Assembly: GCA_015180985.1 (NCBI GenBank)
Contig: CP054185.1
Coordinates: 682,001-746,000, forward strand
Length of the DNA: 64,000 nt
Origin: Flammeovirgaceae bacterium
Lineage (GTDB): Bacteria; Bacteroidota; Bacteroidia; Cytophagales; Cyclobacteriaceae
Reading direction: 5' to 3'
The translations under genes and the position numbers were made by a program. Below, piece after piece: positions 8,756-16,643 of the stretch. Every line of letters begins with the position of its first letter. The first letter of the stretch is position 1. The notes beneath the pieces were generated by a model that was not told the origin of the DNA, searched no databases, and saw nothing but the letters and a program-made list of their open reading frames with translations.

Positions 8756-8788
8756 AGTCGTCCTACGACTTGAAGTCGTAGGACGACT
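8756..8788. repeat. 33-bp palindromic repeat, copy 1, left of mrr
   Basis: Two 16-base arms, AGTCGTCCTACGACTT and its exact reverse complement, surround a single central G. The same arms recur at 9731-9763 on the other side of the Mrr gene, with C in the centre. It lies between the convergent ends of rocD and mrr and could also terminate transcription. The form resembles REP-type palindromes. Confidence 0.9.
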
Positions 8789-8792
8789 ACCA

Positions 8793-9713
8793 TTAATCCT
8801 CACCAAAGTAGTCACTATCAATCCTTTTTACTTCATAATTACTAACACTGGTAACGCCAATGTTGTAATCAATCATAAGTTGTGCAAGTCTGTCACCATC
8901 CACTAAAACTATTTTAGTTTCATTCCTAGGCACATAATCCAAGGCATCACGGGTAAATGAGGAGGTGGTTATAAATATTCCCTTTTTAGCTCCTTGTCCG
9001 GCTAACGCCCCTACAAACTTTTGTAATTCCGGGCGTCCGACAACATTGCCCGGCTGCCATCTTTTTGCTTGAATATAAATAATGTCAAGACCAAGCTTAT
9101 CTTCTTTAATAGTGCCATCAATTCCTTCATCACCACTTTTTCCTATCGCCTTACCTGCATCTTTTATTGATCCCCCATAACCCATTTTAACCAGCAACTC
9201 AACAACAAGTCGCTCGAAAAAAGGGGGTGAGAGATTTAAAACCCGGTTAATCAAATCCTGAGCTAATGATTTTCTGATCCTTTGGTAGGCGGCTTCAAGG
9301 GTTTCTTCTGGCGTTTGAATTATTTTTTCCTCATTCGTATCGGAATCATTTTCAGTACTGCTTTCTAATCGCCTGGCCGGTTGAAATTCAACAAACTCAG
9401 GGAATTGCTTTAAAAATTTGACATCGATCGAATTGATATTCCTTTTTAAGACGTCAAGGCCTCGGTTGGTTATAGTAATAGTAGCTCTTTTAGGAGTGTC
9501 TATCAAGCCGGCCTTTTTTAAATAAGTTTTAGCCCATCCGACACGATTATCAAATATTGGCTGAACTCCACTTGGTAGCAACTCCCTTCTTTCATTTTCG
9601 GTTAATCCAAATTCTACTGATAATTGTTCAATTATGTCACGAAACTTGTGTTCAGCCTTGTCCGAAACCCTTCGGAGTAGTGGCAACATAATAGTTTGAT
9701 AATCGGGTATCAT
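8793..9713 (-). CDS. mrr: Mrr-type restriction endonuclease
   Basis: Protein of 306 residues. Residues 1 to about 95 form a winged-helix Mrr N-terminal domain. Residues about 160-290 are the Mrr catalytic domain: Glu168 in PPFFERLVVELL, GDEGIDG with Asp199, and QAK at 215-217 (IIYIQAKRW), a PD-(D/E)XK variant in which Q replaces the second acid, as is usual for Mrr. Enzymes of this type cut methylated foreign DNA (type IV restriction). No methyltransferase is adjacent, as expected. The gene is a solitary cassette between two copies of the same palindrome, which suggests it was acquired as a unit. The family call is strong; specificity is unknown. Confidence 0.87.
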   Translation of the reverse strand: MIPDYQTIMLPLLRRVSDKAEHKFRDIIEQLSVEFGLTENERRELLPSGVQPIFDNRVGWAKTYLKKAGLIDTPKRATITITNRGLDVLKRNINSIDVKFLKQFPEFVEFQPARRLESSTENDSDTNEEKIIQTPEETLEAAYQRIRKSLAQDLINRVLNLSPPFFERLVVELLVKMGYGGSIKDAGKAIGKSGDEGIDGTIKEDKLGLDIIYIQAKRWQPGNVVGRPELQKFVGALAGQGAKKGIFITTSSFTRDALDYVPRNETKIVLVDGDRLAQLMIDYNIGVTSVSNYEVKRIDSDYFGED

Positions 9714-9730
9714 TATTCTTCTAAAGAATA

Positions 9731-9763
9731 AGTCGTCCTACGACTTCAAGTCGTAGGACGACT
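9731..9763. repeat. 33-bp palindromic repeat, copy 2, right of mrr
   Basis: Same two 16-base arms as the copy at 8756-8788 with a central C instead of G. It ends one base before the stop codon of the amine oxidase gene (minus strand), so it is also the first structure in that gene's 3' untranslated region and may act as its terminator. Confidence 0.9.
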
Positions 9764-9764
9764 A

Positions 9765-11234
9765 TTACGGAACAATCGTGTCAATCACTTCAAAGGCGGC
9801 CCGTTCGCCTGATTTCAGTGCACCGCTCACCGTGCCGAACTCACCGGTGGTGTCGGTTGCTTCGCCTGCAAAAAACAGTTTGCCATCAACGGGCGCAGCC
9901 AGCGCATCCCGGTCGGCCGGAAGGCCCCCCGTTAACGGAAATGAAAATCCTCCCCTGGCAAAGGGGTCTTTGGTCCAGTCTTTAATGGTATAGAGCAGCT
10001 TATTCTCTTCGCCAGCCAGGGTACTTCTGCGCACGTTTTCGGTAGCATCGCCATTAAACCAAACATCCATCTCAGCGATGATGCTCTCCACCACCTGGTC
10101 GCCCGTCATGAGTGAATACGCCTCCGCTTTCGGCCCGTTAACGGTAATGCTCAGCGCTTTATTTAAGGTGCTTCGCCCAACACCGGCATTCAGCATCATC
10201 GGGGCCTCCGTGCTGCCGATAACCGCGGCCACATCTTCGCCCCAGAAGTTGCGTTTAAACTCAATAAGGATCCGCATACTGGCTTCCATGCCGATGCGGC
10301 TCAGGGCGGTTAATTTTGAAGCCGGCAAGCCGGGTGAAAAAGCAATATCGCCCGCTTTGAGGATCGATACGGGTACAGTTACAATCAGTTTATTTACGGT
10401 CTCGCTTCCGCCACTGTGCGTTATTTCAATTACATCGCCAGCATAGTTTACCGACTGCACAATTGTATTGAATTTAATACCGGACACCACCCGGCTGTAA
10501 ACCGAAAGGAGTGTATCCTGCATTGGGTTGTTTCGTAAGGTCAACTCAACACCATCATGCTCAACTAATGAAAGGCCATTAGCCAGCGCATGGGCACCAA
10601 TACGACCATGGGATGAGCCATACGGTATTCCAAGCCATGAATTAACAAGTCCTTGCATACTGGCAACAACACCAGCGTTGGTTGCTGCCTGCTCCACACT
10701 AAGCCCCGCCCCTCCGGTAAAAGTTGAGAAGTTATCTCTGAAGGTCTTTGCCGTGACGAAATCAGAATTTAATAAAGCCTCCGCTTCAGTTTTAACAACA
10801 TTATCCAGCACATACCGGTCGGCACTCAGGGTTCTGAAATTAACCGTGGGTACCTTCCGGATTTTCAGAATCTCTCCCCATTTTGAATTGGATCCATTAA
10901 CCCGATCGGCACCCAGTTCAAACGGAAAATCTGAATACGGGTAATTGTTCGGAAAGAAAATCAGTGAATCGCTGGGTGCATCGGTGCGGTGCAAAGAGCA
11001 CACCCTGCCGCCTACCCTGCCGGTGGCTTCAAAAATTTTTACTTTAACACCCTTCGATATCAGGATGTCGGCCGCAATCAGTCCGGCAGCACCGGCACCA
11101 ATTATACCTACTACGCCATCGTAGTTTATCTCCGGGCCGGGGCTTTCCTTATCGCACGAACTAAGCCATGCCGGCAAAGTAAGGCCGGCTGTTACACCTA
11201 AACCAATCTGCTTCAGTGCTTTTCTGCGCTTCAC
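9765..11234 (-). CDS. Exported flavin monoamine oxidase family protein
   Basis: Protein of 489 residues, probably starting at GTG. The N-terminus has a basic KRR stretch, a hydrophobic segment and Cys27 in a lipobox-like LSSC, suggesting export and lipidation. The FAD dinucleotide-binding motif GAGAAG is at residues 46-51, followed by an acidic FEATGRVGGRV, the standard amine oxidase signature. The C-terminal FAGEATDTTGEFGTVSGAL is the second FAD contact. Relatives oxidise amines or L-amino acids and release hydrogen peroxide. The substrate cannot be told. Its 3' end carries the palindromic repeat; its start is divergent from the NadR-like gene. Confidence 0.85.
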   Translation of the reverse strand: MKRRKALKQIGLGVTAGLTLPAWLSSCDKESPGPEINYDGVVGIIGAGAAGLIAADILISKGVKVKIFEATGRVGGRVCSLHRTDAPSDSLIFFPNNYPYSDFPFELGADRVNGSNSKWGEILKIRKVPTVNFRTLSADRYVLDNVVKTEAEALLNSDFVTAKTFRDNFSTFTGGAGLSVEQAATNAGVVASMQGLVNSWLGIPYGSSHGRIGAHALANGLSLVEHDGVELTLRNNPMQDTLLSVYSRVVSGIKFNTIVQSVNYAGDVIEITHSGGSETVNKLIVTVPVSILKAGDIAFSPGLPASKLTALSRIGMEASMRILIEFKRNFWGEDVAAVIGSTEAPMMLNAGVGRSTLNKALSITVNGPKAEAYSLMTGDQVVESIIAEMDVWFNGDATENVRRSTLAGEENKLLYTIKDWTKDPFARGGFSFPLTGGLPADRDALAAPVDGKLFFAGEATDTTGEFGTVSGALKSGERAAFEVIDTIVP

Positions 11235-11282
11235 GAGTACCTGATTTTCTGAAAGATAATAAAATATGCCATTTTGGGCCTT

Positions 11283-11828
11283 ATGGATACGGTAAAGCGC
11301 GCTTTGGTAAAACGGGTTGCCCTTGTTGGCCCCGAATGCACCGGTAAAACTGCCCTTTCAAAAGCACTGGCCCGTCACTATCAAACCGTGTGGGTGCCGG
11401 AGTTTGCCCGTACCTATATTGAGGGGTTAACCAGGCCCTATCATCAGGGTGATTTATTTGTTATTGCACAAGCTCAACTTCAATCAGAAGAAAACCTGGC
11501 AAAGCAGGCCAACCGCGTATTGATTTGTGATACCAACCTTATTGTGATTAAAGTTTGGAGTGAGTTCAAGTATGGCGCATGTGATAATCGCATAACGCAA
11601 TGGCTAACCAACCAGTATTACCACCACCATTTTCTTACCGATATTGATGTGCCCTGGGAGGCTGATCCGCAGCGCGAACACCCCGACAAACGCGAATATT
11701 TTCTTGAAGTTTACCGCAAGGAGTTGTTAAAACTGAATGTTCCGTTTACCAAACTTAGCGGAACCCTGAAGGAACGACTGCACACGGCAACCATGATCAT
11801 TGATTCCCTCCTTTCAGATAAAGATTAG
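11283..11828 (+). CDS. NadR-like ATP-binding kinase (ribosylnicotinamide kinase type)
   Basis: Protein of 181 residues from the ATG at 11283; a TTG three codons upstream is possible but less likely. The Walker A motif is GPECTGKT near the N-terminus, followed by VPEFARTYIE and then LICDTNLIVIKVW with a Walker B-like Asp. These are the marks of the C-terminal kinase domain of NadR, which phosphorylates nicotinamide riboside. The usual N-terminal adenylyltransferase part of NadR is absent. In Bacteroidota such stand-alone domains are common and may have other nucleoside-type substrates. Divergent from the amine oxidase; the next gene begins about 70 bases downstream. Confidence 0.75.
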   Translation: MDTVKRALVKRVALVGPECTGKTALSKALARHYQTVWVPEFARTYIEGLTRPYHQGDLFVIAQAQLQSEENLAKQANRVLICDTNLIVIKVWSEFKYGACDNRITQWLTNQYYHHHFLTDIDVPWEADPQREHPDKREYFLEVYRKELLKLNVPFTKLSGTLKERLHTATMIIDSLLSDKD

Positions 11829-11896
11829 TGCTTTGGCAAAATCGGGGAAGCAGATTATCAGAAAAAATTCTACTTTCCATTCAAATACCTGAACCC

Positions 11897-13186
11897 ATGA
11901 GTAACCGCAGAAACTTCCTGCAAAAAGCCCTCGGCTTTGCCGGGGCCTTTTCGCTGGCTCCACTGGCCGCAAAAGCTGTTGCCGAAGATGTAACGGATGC
12001 CTTGCAGTCGCTTAATAAACTTAGTCCGCTTGATGCGGCTTCGGATGAGGACCTGTGGGCGCGGATGGCACAAGCCTACACGGTATCGCCCAACATTATG
12101 AACCTGAACAATGGCGGAGTGAGCCCGCAGCCGAAAGTTGTGCAGGATGCCGTTGACCGTTACTACCACCTGAGCAACGAAGCCCCTACCTATTATATGT
12201 GGCAGATACTGGACAAAGGCCGTGAGCCACTGCGCAGAAAGTTAGCTGACCTGGCCGGCACATCACCCGAAGAACTGGCCATTAACCGCAATGCCACCGA
12301 GGCACTGGATACAGTAACCTGGGGTTTGACTTTAAATAAGGGTGATGAGATTGTGATGACCAAACAGGACTACCCCAACATGGTACAGGCTTGGAAACAA
12401 AAGGAAATGCGCGATGGCATTAAAATCAAATGGATCAGCTTTAACCTGCCAGTAGAAAATGACGAAACCTTCGTTAAGGAGTTTATTAACGCCACCACCG
12501 CCAAAACAAAAATCTGGCACATCACCCACATGATTAACTGGACAGGCCAGATCCTGCCCGTAAAAAAATTATGTGAAGAAGCGCGCAAACGTAACATCAT
12601 TTCCATTGTAGATGGCGCCCATACCTTTGCCCACATGGATTTTAAACTACCCGACTTCAGTCCGGATTATTATGGCACCAGCCTGCATAAGTGGCTGAGC
12701 GCACCCTTCGGCACCGGCATGCTGTATGTAAAGAAGGAAAACATTGCAGGATTGTGGCCGCTCTTCCCCAACGATAAACCCACCGACAGCAACATCCGCA
12801 AATTTGAAACACTCGGTACCCGGTCGTTCGCACCCGAACAGGCCATCGGCCAGGCCATTGATTTTCATAACGCCATTGGCAGCAAACGCAAAGAAGAACG
12901 CCTGCGCTATTTAAAAAACTACTGGTGCGAAAAGGTAGTGAAAAACCCACGCGTTAAACTGCACATCTCTATGAAACCCGAATATGCCTGCGCGCTGGGC
13001 ACCTTTTCGATTGACGGCATGGACCCGAATGATGTGGTGAGCAAACTCTTCAATGAGCACCAGATTCACACCACCGGTATTAAATGGGAAAACATCAGCT
13101 GTGTACGCGTTACACCCCACGTGTACACCACCACCCGCGATTTGGATCGGTTTGTTGACGCAGTGCTTAAGATTGCCTCCTCATGA
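11897..13186 (+). CDS. Tat-exported class V PLP-dependent aminotransferase/epimerase-like protein
   Basis: Protein of 429 residues from the ATG at 11897. The N-terminus has a twin-arginine signal (SNRRNFLQK followed by ALGFAGAFSLAPLAA), so the folded, cofactor-loaded enzyme is probably exported. The PLP sites are Asp239 and His242 in IVDGAHTF and the Schiff-base Lys265 in SLHKWLSAP, typical of the class V group that includes isopenicillin N epimerase-like and cysteine desulfurase-like enzymes. The gene overlaps the acylase gene by ATGA, implying coupling. A truncated paralogue lies at 63279-64000. The reaction is unknown; the epimerase label reflects family resemblance only. Confidence 0.83.
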   Translation: MSNRRNFLQKALGFAGAFSLAPLAAKAVAEDVTDALQSLNKLSPLDAASDEDLWARMAQAYTVSPNIMNLNNGGVSPQPKVVQDAVDRYYHLSNEAPTYYMWQILDKGREPLRRKLADLAGTSPEELAINRNATEALDTVTWGLTLNKGDEIVMTKQDYPNMVQAWKQKEMRDGIKIKWISFNLPVENDETFVKEFINATTAKTKIWHITHMINWTGQILPVKKLCEEARKRNIISIVDGAHTFAHMDFKLPDFSPDYYGTSLHKWLSAPFGTGMLYVKKENIAGLWPLFPNDKPTDSNIRKFETLGTRSFAPEQAIGQAIDFHNAIGSKRKEERLRYLKNYWCEKVVKNPRVKLHISMKPEYACALGTFSIDGMDPNDVVSKLFNEHQIHTTGIKWENISCVRVTPHVYTTTRDLDRFVDAVLKIASS

Positions 13187-15582
13187 AAATTTGGTTTGCC
13201 GCTTTGCTTTTTGTTTTTGCCTGCCAAACAGAAAAGCAAAAAGCAACTGAACTGGTGGTGCCGGGCCTGCTAAAACCCGTTGAACTATTTCGCGACTCGG
13301 CAGGCATCAACCATATTTTTGCTCAAAATGAACACGACCTTTTTTTTGCACAGGGCTATTGTGCGGCCAAAGACCGGCTCTTTCAGTTTGAGGTGTGGCG
13401 CAGGCAGGCTTCCGGAACGCTTTCCGAAATACTGGGTGAAGATGAGGCGCAGCGCGATATCGGTGCGCGCCTGTTTAAATACCGCGGTGATTTAGAGAAG
13501 GAGTTCAATCATTATCATCCTCGCGGAAAAGAAATTATTACCGCCTTTACCAACGGCATCAATGCATTCATAGCCGAAACTGAAAAAAATCCGGAGTTGC
13601 TGCCGACCGAATTCGGTTTGCTGGGAATTAAGCCCGGTTACTGGACGCCCGAGCTGGTAGTGTCGCGTCACCAGGGTTTGTTGGGAAATTTAACAGATGA
13701 ACTGAATATTGCGAGGGCTGTGGCCCTGCTGGGGGTCGAAAAAGTAAAAGACCTGAAGGCCTTTGAGCCCGGTACGCCCCGGTTAACACTCGACCCGTCC
13801 ATTGATGCATCCGGTTTGTTTGAACCTGTTATCGGGTTGTACGAAGCCTTTCGTAAACCTGTTTTATTTACACCAAACCATCTGGCCGAAGGTGCCTCAT
13901 CCCACAATAAACAATTTCAACAAGTTGCAGGTACCGACAGACCCACTTTCACAGAACTTTTCACTGATCCTGACCGAACCATCGGCAGCAATAACTGGAT
14001 TGTAAGCGGCAGCAAAACCACGACAGGCTTGCCCATGCTGGCCAACGACCCGCACCGGGCCGTTACCGTACCCTCGCTTCGCTACATCGTTCACTTAAAC
14101 GCCCCAGGCTGGAATGTAGTGGGAGGCGGAGAGCCTACTATCCCCGGAGTTTCCATCGGCCACAATGCGTATGGCGCATGGGGTTTAACCGTGTTTAATA
14201 TTGATGTTGAAGATTTGATGGTGTACGAACTTAATCCGAAAAACGAACTACAGTACCGGTATAAAGGCAACTGGGAAAATATGAAAGTGGTGCACGATAC
14301 CATCCGTGTTAAAAATGCAAGCGATGTTTACGTTGCACACAAATACACCCGCCACGGTCCTGTTACCTTCATCGATAAAAAACGTAACAAAGCATACGCT
14401 GTACGATGTGCGTGGCTTGAGCCGGGAGGTGCACCGTACCTGGCCAGCCTGCGGATGAACACCGCCCAAACGTGGGAAGAATTTCGTGAAGCCTGTTCGT
14501 ACAGCCACGTACCGGGCGAAAACATGATTTGGGCCGATAAAGCCGGCAACATCGGGTGGCAGGTGGTGGGCATCGCACCGGTGCGTAAAAACTGGGATGG
14601 CCTGGTGCCCGTACCGGGCGATGGCCGTTATGAGTGGGAAGGATTTTTGCCTATAAGAGAACTTCCTCATCTGTATAATCCGGAAAAAGGTTACTGGGCA
14701 ACCGCTAATGAAAATTTAGTTCCGGCTGATTACCCTCACCGCCATGCAGTGGGCTGGGAATGGGCCGACAGCAGCCGCGCAAAACGCATTGAAGCCGTGT
14801 TATCGGAAAATAAAAAATTCAGCCAGGCTGATTTAGCACAATTGCAATTCGATTACTATTCCCTTCCGGCTAGCCGACTCACACCTTATTTGAAAGACAT
14901 TTCATTTTCTGGTGCAAAAACCGACAGTTTAAAAAATCTGTTGTTGCGATGGAACTACATGCTGGACAAAAATTCAGTTGAAGCCGCAGTGTATATGGCC
15001 TGGGAAAAGAGGTTGATAGAAAAGGCGTATCCGCTTTTTGTGCCTGAAAAAGCCCGCCCGGTAATACGGGGCGTTTCACTTCGAAAAGTAATCCACTGGA
15101 TAGCCGTTAACCGGCCGGAGTTGGGCACCAGAAGCACCTTTTTAAAAACTTGCTTTGAGGATGCCGTTCAACAGCTTACTGTAAAACTTGGCTCCAATAC
15201 TAAAAACTGGCAGTACGGCCAGCCGGCCTACCATCACATACATATTAAACATCCGCTGAGCAATGCCCTGAGCGATTCGCTGCAGAAGATTTTCAACTGC
15301 GGGCCCTTACCGCGTGGCGGATCAGCCTCTACACCTAATGTAACCAGCAACAACGATAACCAAAGCCATGGGGCTACCTTCAGGATGGTGGCCGATGTTT
15401 CCGACTGGGATAATACAACATTTACGAATTCGCCCGGGCAAAGCGGTGATGTGCGCAGTGTATTTTATCGAAATCTTTTTGAAGGCTGGGCTAAGGATAC
15501 GCATTTTAAGGTTTATTTTTCACGTGCTAAAATTGAGAGTAATGCACACGAAAAAAACCTGTTAACCCCCCATGCCCGTTGA
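13183..15582 (+). CDS. Penicillin acylase family lipoprotein (Ntn hydrolase)
   Basis: Protein of 799 residues. A short signal ends at Cys14, suggesting a lipoprotein. The precursor plan is that of S45 peptidases: an alpha-chain region to about residue 268, then GSNNWIVSGSKT, in which Ser269 would become the N-terminal nucleophile of the beta chain after autocleavage. The conserved LANDPHR follows it, and a C-terminal NSPGQSGDVRS is also family-typical. Relatives hydrolyse side-chain amides of beta-lactams, acyl-homoserine lactones or acylated amino acids. The gene overlaps the upstream class V enzyme by four bases and the downstream regulator by 11. The substrate is not determinable here. Confidence 0.88.
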   Translation: MKIWFAALLFVFACQTEKQKATELVVPGLLKPVELFRDSAGINHIFAQNEHDLFFAQGYCAAKDRLFQFEVWRRQASGTLSEILGEDEAQRDIGARLFKYRGDLEKEFNHYHPRGKEIITAFTNGINAFIAETEKNPELLPTEFGLLGIKPGYWTPELVVSRHQGLLGNLTDELNIARAVALLGVEKVKDLKAFEPGTPRLTLDPSIDASGLFEPVIGLYEAFRKPVLFTPNHLAEGASSHNKQFQQVAGTDRPTFTELFTDPDRTIGSNNWIVSGSKTTTGLPMLANDPHRAVTVPSLRYIVHLNAPGWNVVGGGEPTIPGVSIGHNAYGAWGLTVFNIDVEDLMVYELNPKNELQYRYKGNWENMKVVHDTIRVKNASDVYVAHKYTRHGPVTFIDKKRNKAYAVRCAWLEPGGAPYLASLRMNTAQTWEEFREACSYSHVPGENMIWADKAGNIGWQVVGIAPVRKNWDGLVPVPGDGRYEWEGFLPIRELPHLYNPEKGYWATANENLVPADYPHRHAVGWEWADSSRAKRIEAVLSENKKFSQADLAQLQFDYYSLPASRLTPYLKDISFSGAKTDSLKNLLLRWNYMLDKNSVEAAVYMAWEKRLIEKAYPLFVPEKARPVIRGVSLRKVIHWIAVNRPELGTRSTFLKTCFEDAVQQLTVKLGSNTKNWQYGQPAYHHIHIKHPLSNALSDSLQKIFNCGPLPRGGSASTPNVTSNNDNQSHGATFRMVADVSDWDNTTFTNSPGQSGDVRSVFYRNLFEGWAKDTHFKVYFSRAKIESNAHEKNLLTPHAR

Positions 15583-16201
15583 TCTTTGGCTTTTGAAAAA
15601 AACGCTGCCCCAACTCAGCGAAGCGTTACAAAAACAGTTTGCCTCCGAAGGAACCGCAACCGAACTGGAAAGCGGTGCCGAAATCCTGAAAGAAGGTCAG
15701 TTGGTTAAAATGATACCCATTGTACTTGATGGGCTGGTGAAAGTTTTTACCCGTTACGAAGACAAGGAGTTACTATTGTACTACATCAGGCCCCGCGAAA
15801 GTTGTGTGATGTCGTTTCTGGCCGGCATCAAAAATCAGCCCAGCCGGATTTTTGCGCTTGCCGAAGAGCGTACCACGTTACTACTCCTTCCTTCACAAAA
15901 GCTGGAGCGATGGATAAACGAATACCCGCAACTGAATAACCTGTTTTATGATCTATACAACAATCGCTACTCTGAATTAATAGACACACTGCACCAACTC
16001 ATTTTTCAAAAGCTGGATGCCCGGTTGTATGACTACCTGGTTGAAAAAAGCCGGCTTAAGGACACGGCCTTCCTGGATATACGCCACCGCGAAATTGCCC
16101 AGGATTTGGGCACTTCGCGCGAGGTTATTACCCGCGTGCTTAAAAAACTCGAAAAAGAAGGAAAAATCAGGCAAACTCATCTGGGCATCCACCTGCTATG
16201 A
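15572..16201 (+). CDS. Crp/Fnr family transcriptional regulator
   Basis: Protein of 209 residues. Residues about 20-110 form a cyclic-nucleotide-binding-type beta barrel; about 150-209 is a winged helix with REIAQDLGTSREVITRVLKKLE. In the recognition helix, Arg183, Glu184 and Arg188 sit in the same R-E-x-x-x-R order as in E. coli CRP, where they read GTGA. The barrel lacks an obvious complete cAMP-binding signature and no FNR-type Cys cluster is seen, so the signal is unknown. Its start lies inside the end of the acylase gene. An inverted repeat with a GTGA-N6-TCAC core follows at 16212-16231. Confidence 0.85.
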   Translation: MPVDLWLLKKTLPQLSEALQKQFASEGTATELESGAEILKEGQLVKMIPIVLDGLVKVFTRYEDKELLLYYIRPRESCVMSFLAGIKNQPSRIFALAEERTTLLLLPSQKLERWINEYPQLNNLFYDLYNNRYSELIDTLHQLIFQKLDARLYDYLVEKSRLKDTAFLDIRHREIAQDLGTSREVITRVLKKLEKEGKIRQTHLGIHLL

Positions 16202-16211
16202 TTTTTATCAG

Positions 16212-16231
16212 CCGGTGACCAACGTCACCGG
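16212..16231. promoter_or_regulatory. Possible Crp-type operator (or terminator of the regulator gene)
   Basis: CCGGTGAC-CAAC-GTCACCGG is a perfect 8-bp inverted repeat containing GTGA-N6-TCAC, the core read by CRP-type recognition helices such as that of the adjacent regulator. Its centre is about 43 bases before the start site expected from the TAATTTTG at 16251, a class II-like position. It is also a GC-rich stem followed by TTTT just after the regulator's stop, so a terminator role cannot be excluded. Confidence 0.5.
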
Positions 16232-16250
16232 TTTTGCCAACATGCAAACC

Positions 16251-16258
16251 TAATTTTG
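16251..16258 (+). promoter_or_regulatory. TAnnTTTG-type promoter element (TAATTTTG)
   Basis: Exact match to the Bacteroidota -7 element, 17 bases before the ATG of the 27-residue peptide. No well-spaced TTTG at -33 is seen (the nearest is 14 bases upstream, too close), consistent with dependence on an activator at the upstream inverted repeat. Confidence 0.45.
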
Positions 16259-16274
16259 ATTTATCATTTCAGTT

Positions 16275-16358
16275 ATGAAAAACAAGGCCCTGAAACTCAT
16301 CGTGGTTTGTTTGATGTGCGTGGGCATTGTTTACCTGCTGGTTTGGATTTTTAAATAG
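16275..16358 (+). CDS. Very small membrane peptide, 27 residues
   Basis: An ATG-initiated frame with a short basic start (MKNKALKL) and a single hydrophobic helix (IVVCLMCVGIVYLLVWIF), ending at TAG 16356-16358. It lies between a promoter-like element and the DUF2892-type gene. Small single-helix peptides are often real in Bacteroidota but hard to prove; the basic start and uninterrupted helix favour it. It has two Cys residues in the helix. Function unknown. Confidence 0.5.
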   Translation: MKNKALKLIVVCLMCVGIVYLLVWIFK

Positions 16359-16380
16359 AAAAACTAAAACCTCAATCGTT

Positions 16381-16590
16381 ATGAAAAAGAACATGGGAAA
16401 CGTTGATCGGATCATCCGGGTAATCCTGGCTGTGATTTTTGGCGTGCTGTATTTTACCGGAACGGTAAGCGGCACCCTGGGCCTGGTGTTGATTATTCTT
16501 GGCGCGGTATTCTTGCTGACCAGCTTGGTTAGCTTTTGCCCGCTCTACGCCATCGTGGGCCTGAGTACCTGCCCGACAAAAACAGCTTAA
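16381..16590 (+). CDS. DUF2892 (YgaP-like) inner membrane protein
   Basis: Protein of 69 residues. NVDRIIRVILAVIFGVLY at the start, a second hydrophobic segment, and the C-terminal CPLYAIVGLSTCP are the pattern of DUF2892 proteins, where a first helix with D-R-x-x-R and a final C-P-x-Y are conserved. The same domain is the membrane anchor of the sulfurtransferase YgaP. It follows the 27-residue peptide by 22 bases and probably shares its transcript. A link to sulfur or redox stress is suggested by the family and by the neighbouring Crp/Fnr regulator, but is not shown. Confidence 0.8.
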   Translation: MKKNMGNVDRIIRVILAVIFGVLYFTGTVSGTLGLVLIILGAVFLLTSLVSFCPLYAIVGLSTCPTKTA

Positions 16591-16643
16591 GTAGTTAGCG
16601 GGTTCTGGCTTGGTTAACGGTCAGAGTCCGCTTATCCTTTACT

